This document shows, one piece after another, positions 1 through 8,546 of a stretch of DNA of 23,209 nt. Under the pieces are notes generated by a model. That model ran no database searches. It saw only the letters and a program-made list of their open reading frames with translations, and was not told the origin of the DNA. The stretch's first letter is position 1, and every line of letters begins with the position of its first letter. The translations under genes were made by a program, and so were the position numbers. The stretch spans positions 1-23,209 of the forward strand of contig CAZDJK010000098.1 in assembly GCA_964505725.1 (NCBI GenBank), given 5' to 3'. Origin of the DNA: CAVRJC01 sp964505725 (GTDB lineage Bacteria; Actinomycetota; Acidimicrobiia; IMCC26256; DASPTH01).

Positions 1-143
1 TCATGTGGGCGACCGACTACCCGCACCCCGACAGCACCTGGCCCCGCAGCCGCCAGGTGCTCGACGAGCACTTCAGCGGCCTGTCCCGCGACGACGTCGA
101 GCTCATCGCCTCCGGCAACGTCACCCGCATCTACAAGCTCTGA
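1..143 (+). CDS. Amidohydrolase family 2 protein, C-terminal end only (cut by window edge)
   Basis: The reading frame is open from the window edge and stops with TGA at 141-143. The visible 47 codons begin MWATDYPHPDSTWPRSR and end RIYKL. The W-x-x-D-Y-P-H motif is typical of the last metal-ligand strand of amidohydrolase-2 (PF04909, TIM-barrel) enzymes, where the Asp binds the metal. A closely related block, W-G-S-D-Y-P-H, occurs in the complete amidohydrolase at 2670-3794. The enzyme is therefore probably a metal-dependent hydrolase or decarboxylase of a catabolic pathway shared with the downstream genes. The substrate cannot be told. The N-terminal part lies outside the window, so it is not known whether the gene is intact. 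Confidence 0.8.
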   Translation, partial: MWATDYPHPDSTWPRSRQVLDEHFSGLSRDDVELIASGNVTRIYKL

Positions 144-243
144 CCACCGCTCCCCGCACTCGCCTCGAGCACGCAGCGAGGGTCAGCAACAGCATCGCGT
201 CGAGGGTGCGGACCTTGCGCCCCGAACAGGAATGGGGGTGGTG

Positions 244-2547
244 ATGGACGCGCTCGAAGGTGTCCACGTGCTCGATCTCACGTGGGGTCTGGCGGGGCCC
301 GCGGGAGTCCTGCTGCTCGCCGAGCACGGGGCTGACGTGATCAAGGTGGAACCGCCCGGCGGCGATCCCTTCCGCGACTTCCCGGGGTCGCGGGTCTGGA
401 ACCGGAGCCGACGGTCGATCGCGCTCGACCTCAAGTCCGAGGAGGGCCGAGCGCGCCTCCTCGAGCTCGCCGCGTCGGCCGACGTGTTGGCCGAGAGCTT
501 CGCGCCGGGCGTGATGGCGAGGCTGGGGCTCGACTACGACTCCCTCGCGCAGCAGTTCCCCGCGCTGATCTACCTGTCGATCCCGGCGTATCCCAGCGAG
601 AGCCGGCACGCCGGTCGCGCGGGCTGGGACGCACTGGTCCAGGCCCGTTCCGGCCAGCAGTACGAGCAGCCGGCGTGGCGTCCGGGCCCGACCTTCCTGG
701 CCAGCCCGATCCCGAGTTGGGCCGCGGCGTACCTCGGCGCCGTCGGCACGCTCGCCGCGCTCCACGCGCGCAGGGGTACGGGACACGGCCAGCGGGTCGA
801 GACGTCGCTGTACCAGGGGGTCATGGCGGTCACGTCGATGCTGTGGGTCCACGCCGAACGCGACCAGAACCGGCTGCAGTCGATGATGACGAAGACGTAT
901 CCGCCGACGATCCACCAGCCCGAGGTCCTCCGCTGCGCCAACGGCTGGATCCAGTCGGTGCCCTCCACCCAGAAGCGCGGGGTGACCATCAACGAGCTCT
1001 TCGGGATCCCCGCCGACTCTCCTCGTGAAGAGTTGTGGGATCGGCTGGCGGAGGTCTACCGCGACTGGAAGCGTGACGACCTCGTGGCACGGCTGCACGA
1101 GGATCTGTTCCAGGCCGCGCCGATCCTTCCCACCCGAGACGCGCTCCGGCACCCCCAGGTCGTCGCCAACGGCATGACGGTGGCGGTCGACGACCCCGAA
1201 GTGGGCGCAACCATCCAGGTCGGCATGCCCTGCAAGCTGACGAGGACCCCGGCGCGAGCGCCGCGACCGCGGCCGGCCGTCGGCGAACACAACGACGCCG
1301 TCGGCGCGGAGTGGACACGGCATGAGGTCGCGGGGCCGGGCGCCGGCGAGCCACCGCGCTTCCCGCTCGACGGAATCCGCGTGCTCGACTTCGGCAGGGC
1401 GTTCGCCGGACCCTACGCGCCGATGGTTCTCGCCGGCCTCGGGGCGGACGTCATCAAGGTCGCCAGCGCGGCCAACAACCCGATGGCGGCGATGCTCGGG
1501 TCGAGCAGCGTCTGGCTCGGTTGCGAACAGGGGAAGCGGTCGATCCTGGTCGACATGAAGACGCCGGAGGGGAACGAGGTCGTGCGGCGGCTCGTCGCGC
1601 AGTCCGACGTCGTGCACCACAACATGACCAAGGGGGTGGCCGAGCGTCTCGGGATCGACCACGCGTCGCTCGAGGCGATCAAGCCCGACATCATCTCCTG
1701 CAACACGTACATGTACGGGCCGACCGGGCCGCTGAGCGACCTCGGTGGCCAGGACTCGCTGGCCCAGGCGCTGGTCGGCTGGGAATGGGAGGCCGGCGCG
1801 GCCGACGCCGGTGGCGTGCCGCTGTGGTACCGGTTCGGCCACGGCGACACGTCGAACGCACTGGCTTCGGTCGTCGGCGTGCTGCTCGCGCTCGCGCACC
1901 GCGATCGGACCGGCGAGGGCCAGGCAGTGTGGACGTCGTTGATCAACGGTGCCATCTACACCTGCTCGGACGTCTACCTGACCGAGGACGGCGCCGCCGA
2001 CCCGCCGCGCCTCAACCTCAGCCAGACCGGTTTCACGCCCCTCTACCGTCTCTACGACACGCAGGAGGGCTGGATCCAGATCGCCGGTGTGAAGGAGTCG
2101 CACTGGCCGGCGCTCTGCCGCGCCGTCGGCCGTGCCGATCTCGAGCACGACGAGCGGTTCGCCACCGCGAGCGACCGCCAACTGCGGAGAGACGAGCTCG
2201 AGCGGATACTCGAAGGAGTGTTTGCCATGCAGACCGCGGTGCAATGGCGGCGCGCGCTCGATGACGCGGGCGTGCCGTCGGAGATCTCCGTCAACACGCT
2301 CGACGGCGAGTCCGCGCTCTTCGACGACGAGAACCTGCGACTCGGCGTCGTCGCCGAGACGGAGCACCGCGATCTCGGGCGCCTACGTCAGGTCGGGCGC
2401 CTGATCCGATTCAGCGACACCCCGAGCACCGTCTTCCGCGCGCCGCCCGTGGCCGGACAGCACACGGTCGAGATCATGCAGTGGCTCGGATACGACGACG
2501 CGACGATCGGCGACTACAAGGATCGCGGGATCATCGACAGCGCTTGA
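244..2547 (+). CDS. Tandem-fused CaiB/BaiF family III CoA-transferase
   Basis: A protein of about 767 residues made of two complete CoA-transferase family III halves, roughly residues 1-375 and 376-767. Each half opens with the family signature (VHVLDLTWGLAGP and IRVLDFGRAFAGPYAP, both followed by GADVIKV). Each half keeps an Asp at the catalytic position: Asp129 in GWDALVQA and Asp504 in GGQDSLAQA. Single-domain members are about 400 residues and usually act as dimers, so the fusion may supply both subunits in one chain. The expected reaction is transfer of CoA between a carboxylic acid and an acyl-CoA. ATG at 244 is chosen because a G-rich Shine-Dalgarno-like stretch precedes it. ATG at 232 is an in-frame alternative four codons longer. 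The neighbours suggest activation of an unidentified acid in a catabolic pathway. Confidence 0.9.
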   Translation: MDALEGVHVLDLTWGLAGPAGVLLLAEHGADVIKVEPPGGDPFRDFPGSRVWNRSRRSIALDLKSEEGRARLLELAASADVLAESFAPGVMARLGLDYDSLAQQFPALIYLSIPAYPSESRHAGRAGWDALVQARSGQQYEQPAWRPGPTFLASPIPSWAAAYLGAVGTLAALHARRGTGHGQRVETSLYQGVMAVTSMLWVHAERDQNRLQSMMTKTYPPTIHQPEVLRCANGWIQSVPSTQKRGVTINELFGIPADSPREELWDRLAEVYRDWKRDDLVARLHEDLFQAAPILPTRDALRHPQVVANGMTVAVDDPEVGATIQVGMPCKLTRTPARAPRPRPAVGEHNDAVGAEWTRHEVAGPGAGEPPRFPLDGIRVLDFGRAFAGPYAPMVLAGLGADVIKVASAANNPMAAMLGSSSVWLGCEQGKRSILVDMKTPEGNEVVRRLVAQSDVVHHNMTKGVAERLGIDHASLEAIKPDIISCNTYMYGPTGPLSDLGGQDSLAQALVGWEWEAGAADAGGVPLWYRFGHGDTSNALASVVGVLLALAHRDRTGEGQAVWTSLINGAIYTCSDVYLTEDGAADPPRLNLSQTGFTPLYRLYDTQEGWIQIAGVKESHWPALCRAVGRADLEHDERFATASDRQLRRDELERILEGVFAMQTAVQWRRALDDAGVPSEISVNTLDGESALFDDENLRLGVVAETEHRDLGRLRQVGRLIRFSDTPSTVFRAPPVAGQHTVEIMQWLGYDDATIGDYKDRGIIDSA

Positions 2548-2623
2548 GGATGCCCGCTGTGCGCCGGCGAGACGGGCGGCCCGGATTTCGAGAACGTCAC
2601 TTTCACTACGCCGCCCGCTGAGT

Positions 2624-2669
2624 TAGGCTACGGGGAGGTCGGTGTCACCCGACACGCCGAGGAGGATTC
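2624..2669 (+). promoter_or_regulatory. Putative -10 element and leader of the amidohydrolase/aldolase operon
   Basis: TAGGCT at 2624-2629 fits the actinobacterial TANNNT -10 form, and a strong Shine-Dalgarno (GAGGAGG, about 2659-2665) lies a few bases before the ATG at 2670. The leader can form a small hairpin from GTCGG and CCGAC arms. No convincing -35 box was seen. This is motif reading only. Confidence 0.35.
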
Positions 2670-3794
2670 ATGAAACTCTGGGCCAACTCCGGGGACTCCC
2701 ACTACAACGAGCCGCCGGACCTCTACGACGCCTTGCCGCAGGACCTTCGGGAGCGCATGCCCCGATCGGTGAAGTCGGAGGACGGCACCTACGAGACCAT
2801 CTATGTCGACGGCACATCGTTCAAACGGCCCATGCCGCGGATCGGGATCGTGAAGGGCAAGAAGGGGCGCACCCTGAGCGAGGCACTCCAGGCTCCGGGG
2901 GCGAGAGACTTCACGATCCGGCGCCAGGACCTCGACGACGAGGGCATCTGGGGCGAGGTGATCTACGCGTCGGTCGGTTTCTGGAACTCGATGATCACCG
3001 ACCCGCACCTGATCGGCGAGGCGGTCAAGGTCGTCAACGACTGGTCGGCCGACGTGCAGCGCCAGAGCATCCGCCACGTCATGCCGGCACAGGTCTCTGC
3101 GCTCGACATCGACGACGCGGTCGCCGAGGTCGAGCGCTGCGCGGGGCTCGGCCTGAAGGCGCTCGGCCTGCCGCCCGGCGCGCCCAAGGGTGTGCCCGCG
3201 TTCAACCGCCACGACTGGGACCCGCTGTGGGATGCCGCCGAGGAGACGGGCATGGTGCTCACCGTGCACACCGGCCCGCCCGTCGGCGAGGACCCGGTCC
3301 ACCACCACGGTCCCGGTGCCGGCACCATGAACTACCTGTACGCCTGCTACGGCGGCATGGACATGGCGGCGATGATGGCGGCGTCGGGCATCCTCGACAA
3401 GCGCCCCGGCCTCAAGCTGTTGATCTCCGAAGCGGGCGCGTCGTGGCTGCCCTTCATCGCCGACCGCCTCGACGAAGCGTTCCGTCAACACTCGGAGTTC
3501 GTGCGCGACGAGCTCACGAAGGCGCCCGGCGAGGTGGTGCGCGAGCAGGTGTACGCGTCGTTCCAGCACGATCCGACGGCGGTGCTCACCGTCTCCGCGA
3601 TGGGCTTTCGCAACGTCATGTGGGGCAGCGACTACCCCCACATCGAAGGGACCTTCGGGCACACCCAGAAGACCCTCCACGAGCTCTTCGACGACCAGAC
3701 GCCGGAAGTGTCGTACCGGGTCCGTCAGGGCGCGTTCCTCGAGCTGTTCCCACACGTCGGGAAGCCGCCCCTCGAAGGGGCCGACGCCGAATAG
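2670..3794 (+). CDS. Amidohydrolase family 2 protein (metal-dependent TIM-barrel hydrolase)
   Basis: A 374-residue protein, full length for the amidohydrolase-2 family (PF04909). The N-terminus has SGDSHYNEP, a variant of the first-strand D-x-H metal motif. A mid-protein histidine lies in TVHTGPP, and EAGASWLPF and WGSDYPHIEGTFGHT supply the later barrel strands with the final metal-binding Asp. Such enzymes hydrolyse or decarboxylate ring-cleavage and acyl intermediates in the cytoplasm, but the substrate here is unknown. The start is well supported by a GAGGAGG Shine-Dalgarno. It lies between the CoA-transferase and the aldolase-type pair and probably belongs to the same pathway. It is not the same gene as the fragment at position 1, though the two are paralogous. 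Confidence 0.88.
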   Translation: MKLWANSGDSHYNEPPDLYDALPQDLRERMPRSVKSEDGTYETIYVDGTSFKRPMPRIGIVKGKKGRTLSEALQAPGARDFTIRRQDLDDEGIWGEVIYASVGFWNSMITDPHLIGEAVKVVNDWSADVQRQSIRHVMPAQVSALDIDDAVAEVERCAGLGLKALGLPPGAPKGVPAFNRHDWDPLWDAAEETGMVLTVHTGPPVGEDPVHHHGPGAGTMNYLYACYGGMDMAAMMAASGILDKRPGLKLLISEAGASWLPFIADRLDEAFRQHSEFVRDELTKAPGEVVREQVYASFQHDPTAVLTVSAMGFRNVMWGSDYPHIEGTFGHTQKTLHELFDDQTPEVSYRVRQGAFLELFPHVGKPPLEGADAE

Positions 3795-3890
3795 CCCGAC
3801 ACGGCCGGAGGTTCCGCTCGACGACGGTCGGGATCCTTCGCGGGTCCACGAGGGCGGCACCGCTGCCACTGAACCCGAAGGGGGATCGCG

Positions 3891-5078
3891 GTGACACTCA
3901 AGGACAAGGCGTGCATCGTCGGCATCGGCACGACGCAGTTCTGGCGACGTGGCGGGTCGGGCGACACCAGCGCGCTCGAGCTCATGGTGCAGGCATCCCA
4001 ACACGCGCTCGACGACGCCGGGCTCACGTTCGACGACGTCGACGGGTTCTCGTACTACTCGGGCGGCTTCGACTCGGGCCTCCTCGCGTCGTCGCTCGGC
4101 ATCCCCGACCTGAAGTACTCGGTGACCATGACCGGAGGCGGCGGCGGGTCGCAGGGCAGCATCGTGAACGCCGCGGCGGCGGTAGCCGGCGGTCTCGCCG
4201 AGGTCGTGCTCTGCCCCAAGGCGCTGAAGTCGGGCGGCCCCGGCGGGGCGCGCATCGGCCAGATGGGCGCGGGCGGGCGCACCGGCCCAAACCCTGGGGG
4301 CACGGACGCGGACTTCACCGCTCCGTTCGGGCTCACCAGTCCGGGGCAGGGCTTCGCGCTGATGGCACGTCAGCACATGACGAAGTACGGGACGACGACG
4401 CGTCATTTCGGCGAGGTCGCGGTGTCGACCCGCTACCACGCGAGCCGTAACCCGGCAGCCCTCTACCGCGACCCGATCACGCTCGAGGACCATGAGAACT
4501 CGCGGATGATCGCGGATCCACTACGGCTCCTCGATTACTGCCTCGAGACCGACGGGGGAACTGCGCTCGTCGTGACGACGCCCGAACGCGCCCGCGACCT
4601 GAAGCAGAAGCCCGTCTACGTGATGGCCGGCGTCCAGGGCGGTGCCGGTCGTTTCGGGCAGGGCATCTTCTGGCACCAGATGCCCGACGAGTACTACCAC
4701 TCGTCGGGTCACCGGGCGCTCGCCCCGCGGCTCTACGGGATGGCCGGCATCGGCCCCGAGGACGTCGACGTCGCGGAGCTCTACGACCACTTCACGCCCC
4801 AGGTGATCGCGCTGCTCGAGGACTACCAGTTCTGCGAGCCGGGCGAAGGTGGCCCGTTCGTGGAGGACGGCGGGTTGCGCTTCGACACCGGGCAGCTGCC
4901 GACGAACACCCACGGCGGCAATCTCTCCGAGGTGTACCTCCTCGGGCACACGCACACGATCGAGGCGGTGCGGCAGATGCGCGGCACGTCGTCGTCGCAG
5001 GTCGACGGCGCCGAGATCGTGCTCGTCAGCTCCGGTCCGGGCATCCTGCCCACGAGCTCGATCATCCTCCACAACTGA
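3891..5078 (+). CDS. Thiolase-fold lipid-transfer-type protein, probable aldolase subunit (Ltp2-like)
   Basis: A 395-residue thiolase-superfamily protein of the type annotated lipid-transfer protein or acetyl-CoA acetyltransferase. It starts with GTG behind a GGGGGA Shine-Dalgarno. The N-terminal nucleophile region reads TGGGGGSQGS (about residues 81-90), with no cysteine where thiolases keep one. The C-terminal block reads VLVSSGPG, where thiolases have a C-x-G motif. A His-Gly-Gly block is present at 341-343. Loss of both thiolase cysteines, together with the DUF35 gene immediately downstream, matches the Ltp2-ChsH2 arrangement, a retro-aldolase that removes a side-chain piece from a beta-hydroxyacyl-CoA in steroid breakdown. 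I therefore infer an acyl-CoA aldolase. Steroid as the substrate is not shown. Confidence 0.82.
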   Translation: MTLKDKACIVGIGTTQFWRRGGSGDTSALELMVQASQHALDDAGLTFDDVDGFSYYSGGFDSGLLASSLGIPDLKYSVTMTGGGGGSQGSIVNAAAAVAGGLAEVVLCPKALKSGGPGGARIGQMGAGGRTGPNPGGTDADFTAPFGLTSPGQGFALMARQHMTKYGTTTRHFGEVAVSTRYHASRNPAALYRDPITLEDHENSRMIADPLRLLDYCLETDGGTALVVTTPERARDLKQKPVYVMAGVQGGAGRFGQGIFWHQMPDEYYHSSGHRALAPRLYGMAGIGPEDVDVAELYDHFTPQVIALLEDYQFCEPGEGGPFVEDGGLRFDTGQLPTNTHGGNLSEVYLLGHTHTIEAVRQMRGTSSSQVDGAEIVLVSSGPGILPTSSIILHN

Positions 5079-5125
5079 GGTCCCGTCCCGACACCAACCC
5101 CCGGATACGAATCGAGGGCTCGACG

Positions 5126-5557
5126 ATGAGCGCAGCGCAGAGCTATCTCCCCGACCACATGACGGTGCTGTTCCCCCATCACGACTCCCACGAGTTCTGG
5201 GAGCGCTGCGCCAAGCACGAGCTCAGCTTCCAGCGCTGTACCGAGTGCGGAACGTTCCGGAACCCACCGTCACCGATCTGCTATCGGTGCCGGTCCATGT
5301 CGTACGAGTACACGCCCGTGGCGGGACGCGGCACCGTGTACTCGTTCACCGTGGTCACGCACGCGCTGCACCCCATGCTCGCGCCCTACGTGCCCTACAA
5401 CGTCGCGCTGATCGAGTTCGACGACGCTCCGGGCGTCCGACTGATCAGCAACGTCACCGACGCCGCGCCCGAGGAGCTCTCCGTGGGCATGCCCGTCGAA
5501 CTGCACTGGGAGGAGACGGGAGCCGGCGCCACGCTGCCACGGTTCCGCAAGACCTGA
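5126..5557 (+). CDS. DUF35 / OB-fold zinc-ribbon protein, partner of the thiolase-fold protein
   Basis: A 143-residue protein. A rubredoxin-like zinc ribbon carries Cys38, Cys41, Cys52 and Cys55 (C-x2-C...C-x2-C), followed by an OB-fold domain (about residues 60-143) of the DUF35 type. DUF35 proteins form complexes with thiolase-like proteins; in ChsH2-Ltp2 the DUF35 domain is needed for aldolase activity. It lies 47 bases after the thiolase-fold gene on the same strand, so the two are probably co-transcribed and form one enzyme. The ATG at 5126 is preceded by GAGGG at a usable distance. An in-frame ATG at 5159 is possible but would remove the first eleven residues. Confidence 0.88.
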   Translation: MSAAQSYLPDHMTVLFPHHDSHEFWERCAKHELSFQRCTECGTFRNPPSPICYRCRSMSYEYTPVAGRGTVYSFTVVTHALHPMLAPYVPYNVALIEFDDAPGVRLISNVTDAAPEELSVGMPVELHWEETGAGATLPRFRKT

Positions 5558-5648
5558 CCCGCCGACCTCCGGGAACGGACGATCGTCGGGTGAACCCGAT
5601 CCCCTCCCGCACCGGTCGAGGCGGACGACACCGGCGATAGCCTTGGTC

Positions 5649-6473
5649 GTGCCCGAGATCTCCGTGCGCGGCCTCAAGTTTCCCGAGGGTCCGCGGTGGC
5701 GCGATGGGACCTGGTGGCTGTCCGACCAGCTCGGTGACGTCGTGCTGCGGGTCGCCGAGGACGGCGCGGTCGAAACCGTCGGTGAGCTCTCGAGCCCGTC
5801 CGGTCTCGGCTTCGCACCCGACGGTGCACTCCTCGCCGCACGCATGAACGACCCGAGCATCGTGCGGATCAGCGGCGGATCAGTGATCGAGCTGGTCGAC
5901 CTCCGTGGCTCGGCCCGATACCTGAACGACATGTTCGTGGCACCCGACGGACGCATGTATGTCGACGCGTACGACGATCACTTCGATATGAGCTCGCACC
6001 GGTTGCTGCTCGTCACGCCAGAGAATTCGCCGGCGGTCGCGGCCGACGACCTCCGGTACCCGAACGGCGTCGCGGTCACGCCACGAGGCGACACCCTGCT
6101 GGTCTCGGAGACCTTTGCCCGACGGCTCACCGCCTTCGACGTCGGAACCGACGGGACGCTGTCCCGACGGCGCGTGTGGGCGGCGCTCCCTGACGGGACG
6201 AACCCCGACGGTTTCTGCATCGACGCGTCGGGAGACGTGTGGCTCGCCTCGTATCTCAGCGGTGAATTCCTGCACGTCCACGAGGGTGGCGAGGTGCTCC
6301 AACGCCTCGCGTTCCCGGGCCGATGGGCGCTGTCGTGCTCGCTCGGTGGCGACGACGGGCGCACGCTCCTGCTGTGCACCTCGGAGACGAGCCAGGACGA
6401 CTACTTCGCCGGGCGCGCGATCGGTCACCTGGACACCGTGCGCGTCAGGACTCCGGGCGTGCAGCGCCCGTAG
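5649..6473 (+). CDS. SMP-30/gluconolactonase/LRE family lactonase
   Basis: A protein of about 274 residues with the six-bladed beta-propeller pattern of the SMP-30 family. Metal ligands of the family can be placed at Glu13 (FPEGPRW), Asn93 (YLNDMFV), Asn139 (YPNGVAV) and Asp187 (NPDGFCID). Members hydrolyse lactones using Ca or Zn. The likely role is opening a lactone intermediate of the catabolic cluster, but the substrate is unknown. Start choice: TAGCCT at 5637-5642 looks like a -10 element and GTG at 5649 lies where a leaderless transcript would begin. TTG at 5643 is an in-frame alternative two codons longer. No good Shine-Dalgarno is seen, which fits a leaderless start. Confidence 0.85.
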   Translation: MPEISVRGLKFPEGPRWRDGTWWLSDQLGDVVLRVAEDGAVETVGELSSPSGLGFAPDGALLAARMNDPSIVRISGGSVIELVDLRGSARYLNDMFVAPDGRMYVDAYDDHFDMSSHRLLLVTPENSPAVAADDLRYPNGVAVTPRGDTLLVSETFARRLTAFDVGTDGTLSRRRVWAALPDGTNPDGFCIDASGDVWLASYLSGEFLHVHEGGEVLQRLAFPGRWALSCSLGGDDGRTLLLCTSETSQDDYFAGRAIGHLDTVRVRTPGVQRP

Positions 6474-6475
6474 CG

Positions 6476-6511
6476 CTCAGGTCAGCTCAGGTCACCTCAG
6501 GTCGACTCAGG
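6476..6511. repeat. Four CTCAGG motifs at exact 10-bp spacing
   Basis: CTCAGG occurs at 6476, 6486, 6496 and 6506, with full 10-bp units GTCnnCTCAG from 6481 to 6510. The array fills the short gap between the convergent SMP-30 and phosphotransferase genes, and the last unit contains the phosphotransferase stop codon. It could be a simple tandem duplication or helically phased protein sites. Confidence 0.85.
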
Positions 6512-7913
6512 CCAGCGCGGGCCACGCGCGTTCGTACATCGCGCCCGAGGACGGCTTCATCAGCCAGTCGTCGCGGATGAGGCGGTTCCAGTGGTAGAGC
6601 AGGTAGTCGTCGAGGGCGACCTTGCCGTCACGAGCCGCGTCGGCGAGCGCCACGCGCCCGTCGTCGACCGTCGCCGGCGTGGCACCGAGGAGCCGGCGGA
6701 CGTCGTCGAGCTCGTCACGCTCGTACGAAGCGCCGTTGCGATCGATCTCCTTCAGGTACTTCACCTGACGCGCCGCGCCCTTGGCCAGGTTCGACGCGAC
6801 GCGGTCGTCGACCCGTTCCACGATGCCCTTGAGCTGATCGAGCACGACGTCGTACAGATACGCGTGCGAGCCGACCTCGGACTCGTCCTCGACGTCGCGC
6901 CCGGGCAGCTCGAAGCCCATCGCGTCCGCCTGGGCGGTGAGGCGCATGCGCCGGTGGAGCATGTTCATGATGAACCCGCTCCCGTCGGCCGTGCGGTCGA
7001 CGGAAGCGTCGACCTGCCCGGAGAGTGCCGCGGCGCGCCGCCGCCGCGCCGCCTGGCCCATGTCGGCGAGCCCGAAGCCCGGGCCGAGCCGCGCGCAGGC
7101 GTTCAGGCGGTAGTAACGGACCCGGTTCGCGTCGACCGTGATGCCGCTCGAAGCCTCGTACTCACGAAGCCGCGCCGGGAAGTCCGGCCATCCGTGCTGG
7201 GTCGCTCGCCACGACAGCCACGCGATGTCGTCCATGGGATCGCCGACGTGGGCGAGCTCCCAGTCGACGATCGCGGTGACCAGATCGCCTTCGTTCATGA
7301 GGTTCCCTGGACCGGTGTCGCCCTGCACGAGCACCGGCTCGCCGTCGAAGTCCGGCACCGCGTCGACGAGCAGCTCCAACTGCGCGCGCGCGAGCAGATC
7401 GATCGGCTCCCTGGCGTCCTCGGCTTCGAACGCCGACCGGATGCCCGCGAGCTGGTCACGCTGGTGCTCCCGAACCGATCGCACCGGGCCGAAGCTCGGC
7501 AGGTCCAGCGAGCGCGCGCCCGCGCGGTGCCACGTCGCAAGGTGGCGCATGAAGTCCTGGGCGACGGCCCGGGCAACACCAGGATCGGCCGGGGCGTGGA
7601 ACCACGTCTGGCCGGGGGCGCGGTCGACTAGGAACACGTCGAGCGACTCGTCGGCGCCCCACAGGTGCGGGATCGGTATCCCGAGTGGTTCGAGCGCTCG
7701 GTAGACCTCCGCCTCACGCCCGAAGCCCATGAACGCGCCGGAACCGCCACGCCCACCACGCTGGAGGAACAGCTCCCGGGTCTCGCCGGTCGGCGTCCTC
7801 ACGTCGACCCGGAAGCCGACGCGCCCGCCTGCGGGGACCTGCTCGCACGAGACGACCTCACCGCCGGCGGTGGCCTCGACCCAGTCGGTGACCTTCTCGT
7901 CGACGTCGGCCAT
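6507..7913 (-). CDS. APH-like phosphotransferase with C-terminal DUF6285-type domain
   Basis: A 468-residue protein with an aminoglycoside-phosphotransferase/choline-kinase fold in the N-terminal two thirds. The catalytic loop is VQGDTGPGN, with Asp199 as base, Asn204 as metal ligand, and Gln197 where classic APH enzymes have His. The metal-binding Asp217 lies in DWELAHVGDPMDD. The last 115 or so residues (from AYLYDVVLDQLKG to the end) look like the DUF6285 domain often attached to these proteins. Relatives occur next to acyl-CoA dehydrogenase and CoA-ligase genes, so a small hydroxylated or acyl metabolite is a more likely substrate than an antibiotic. The ATG at 7913 is chosen because GAGGAG precedes it by about 7 bases. 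The open frame runs upstream to 8180, but that extension is low-complexity and implausible. Confidence 0.87.
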   Translation of the reverse strand: MADVDEKVTDWVEATAGGEVVSCEQVPAGGRVGFRVDVRTPTGETRELFLQRGGRGGSGAFMGFGREAEVYRALEPLGIPIPHLWGADESLDVFLVDRAPGQTWFHAPADPGVARAVAQDFMRHLATWHRAGARSLDLPSFGPVRSVREHQRDQLAGIRSAFEAEDAREPIDLLARAQLELLVDAVPDFDGEPVLVQGDTGPGNLMNEGDLVTAIVDWELAHVGDPMDDIAWLSWRATQHGWPDFPARLREYEASSGITVDANRVRYYRLNACARLGPGFGLADMGQAARRRRAAALSGQVDASVDRTADGSGFIMNMLHRRMRLTAQADAMGFELPGRDVEDESEVGSHAYLYDVVLDQLKGIVERVDDRVASNLAKGAARQVKYLKEIDRNGASYERDELDDVRRLLGATPATVDDGRVALADAARDGKVALDDYLLYHWNRLIRDDWLMKPSSGAMYERAWPALA

Positions 7914-8122
7914 CACGTCGGCTCCTCGTCTCGTCGCGCCCGGTCGTCCGCGAGACCGTCGTCCGTCGGGGAGGCGGGCGCTGCCCGGCGCGCGGTGTGC
8001 CCGATCCTGGCATCGTCTGCCAGCCGGGGGCAAGGGCGATCGCTCCGGAGCGAGGGTTGTGAGTCCGCGCCGGCGGGTATCAGGACTGCACGCACACAGC
8101 AGCCGACGGTCAAGAAGCGGCC

Positions 8123-8491
8123 ATGGCTCGGGAACTCCACCAGCGGTACCCGCCACTCTCGACCGCGCCCGGGCGTGCACGCCACCATCTCGCCGAGTAT
8201 CTCGGCGACCACGGTCTCCAGGATCTGGTTCCGGTTGCCGCGCTCCTCGTGAGCGAGCTCGTCACCAATTCGCTCATTCACGCCGGTGGCCTGATCGACG
8301 TGCACGCGCGGCTCTCAGCCGAATCGTTGCGCGTCGAGGTCGGCGACGGCAGCGAACGGCTCCCGCAGCGTCGGGTTCCGGATCGCCATGGCCGCGGTCT
8401 GCACATCGTCGACTCGCTCGCGACCGCATGGGGCGTCGTTCCCCACGACGGCCGCGGAAAGTCCACCTGGTTCGAGCTCCAGCTCGCGTGA
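8123..8491 (+). CDS. RsbW-like ATP-binding regulatory protein (HATPase_c_2)
   Basis: A 122-residue stand-alone GHKL ATPase domain of the anti-sigma-factor/serine-kinase type. The N box reads SELVTNSLIHA (about residues 44-54), the G1 box VEVGDGS, and the G2 box GRGLHIVDSLATAWG. These proteins bind ATP and either phosphorylate an anti-anti-sigma factor or sequester a sigma factor. Small versions like this are very common in actinobacteria and mostly uncharacterised. No sigma factor or STAS-domain partner lies nearby. The 209 bases between this gene and the divergent phosphotransferase show no recognisable element. The cold-shock gene starts 119 bases downstream on the same strand. The start at 8123 has only a weak purine-rich Shine-Dalgarno. 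Confidence 0.85.
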   Translation: MARELHQRYPPLSTAPGRARHHLAEYLGDHGLQDLVPVAALLVSELVTNSLIHAGGLIDVHARLSAESLRVEVGDGSERLPQRRVPDRHGRGLHIVDSLATAWGVVPHDGRGKSTWFELQLA

Positions 8492-8546
8492 CGGCTCGCG
8501 GGCGGACGTGTCGTTTCCAACTCCTCGATCAGAGCGCGCGGTCAAC

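Noticed and set aside
121..2367. Long open frame (748 codons) antisense to the CoA-transferase
   Set aside because: High-GC DNA leaves antisense frames open. The translation is Arg/His/Asp-rich without any motif, while the plus strand has a complete two-domain enzyme.
2628..4493. Long antisense and alternate frames over the amidohydrolase and aldolase genes
   Set aside because: Same reason: these are shadows of genes with clear domain motifs.
7914..8180. N-terminal extension of the phosphotransferase frame
   Set aside because: The added residues are low-complexity, and a GAGGAG ribosome-binding site precedes the ATG at 7913.
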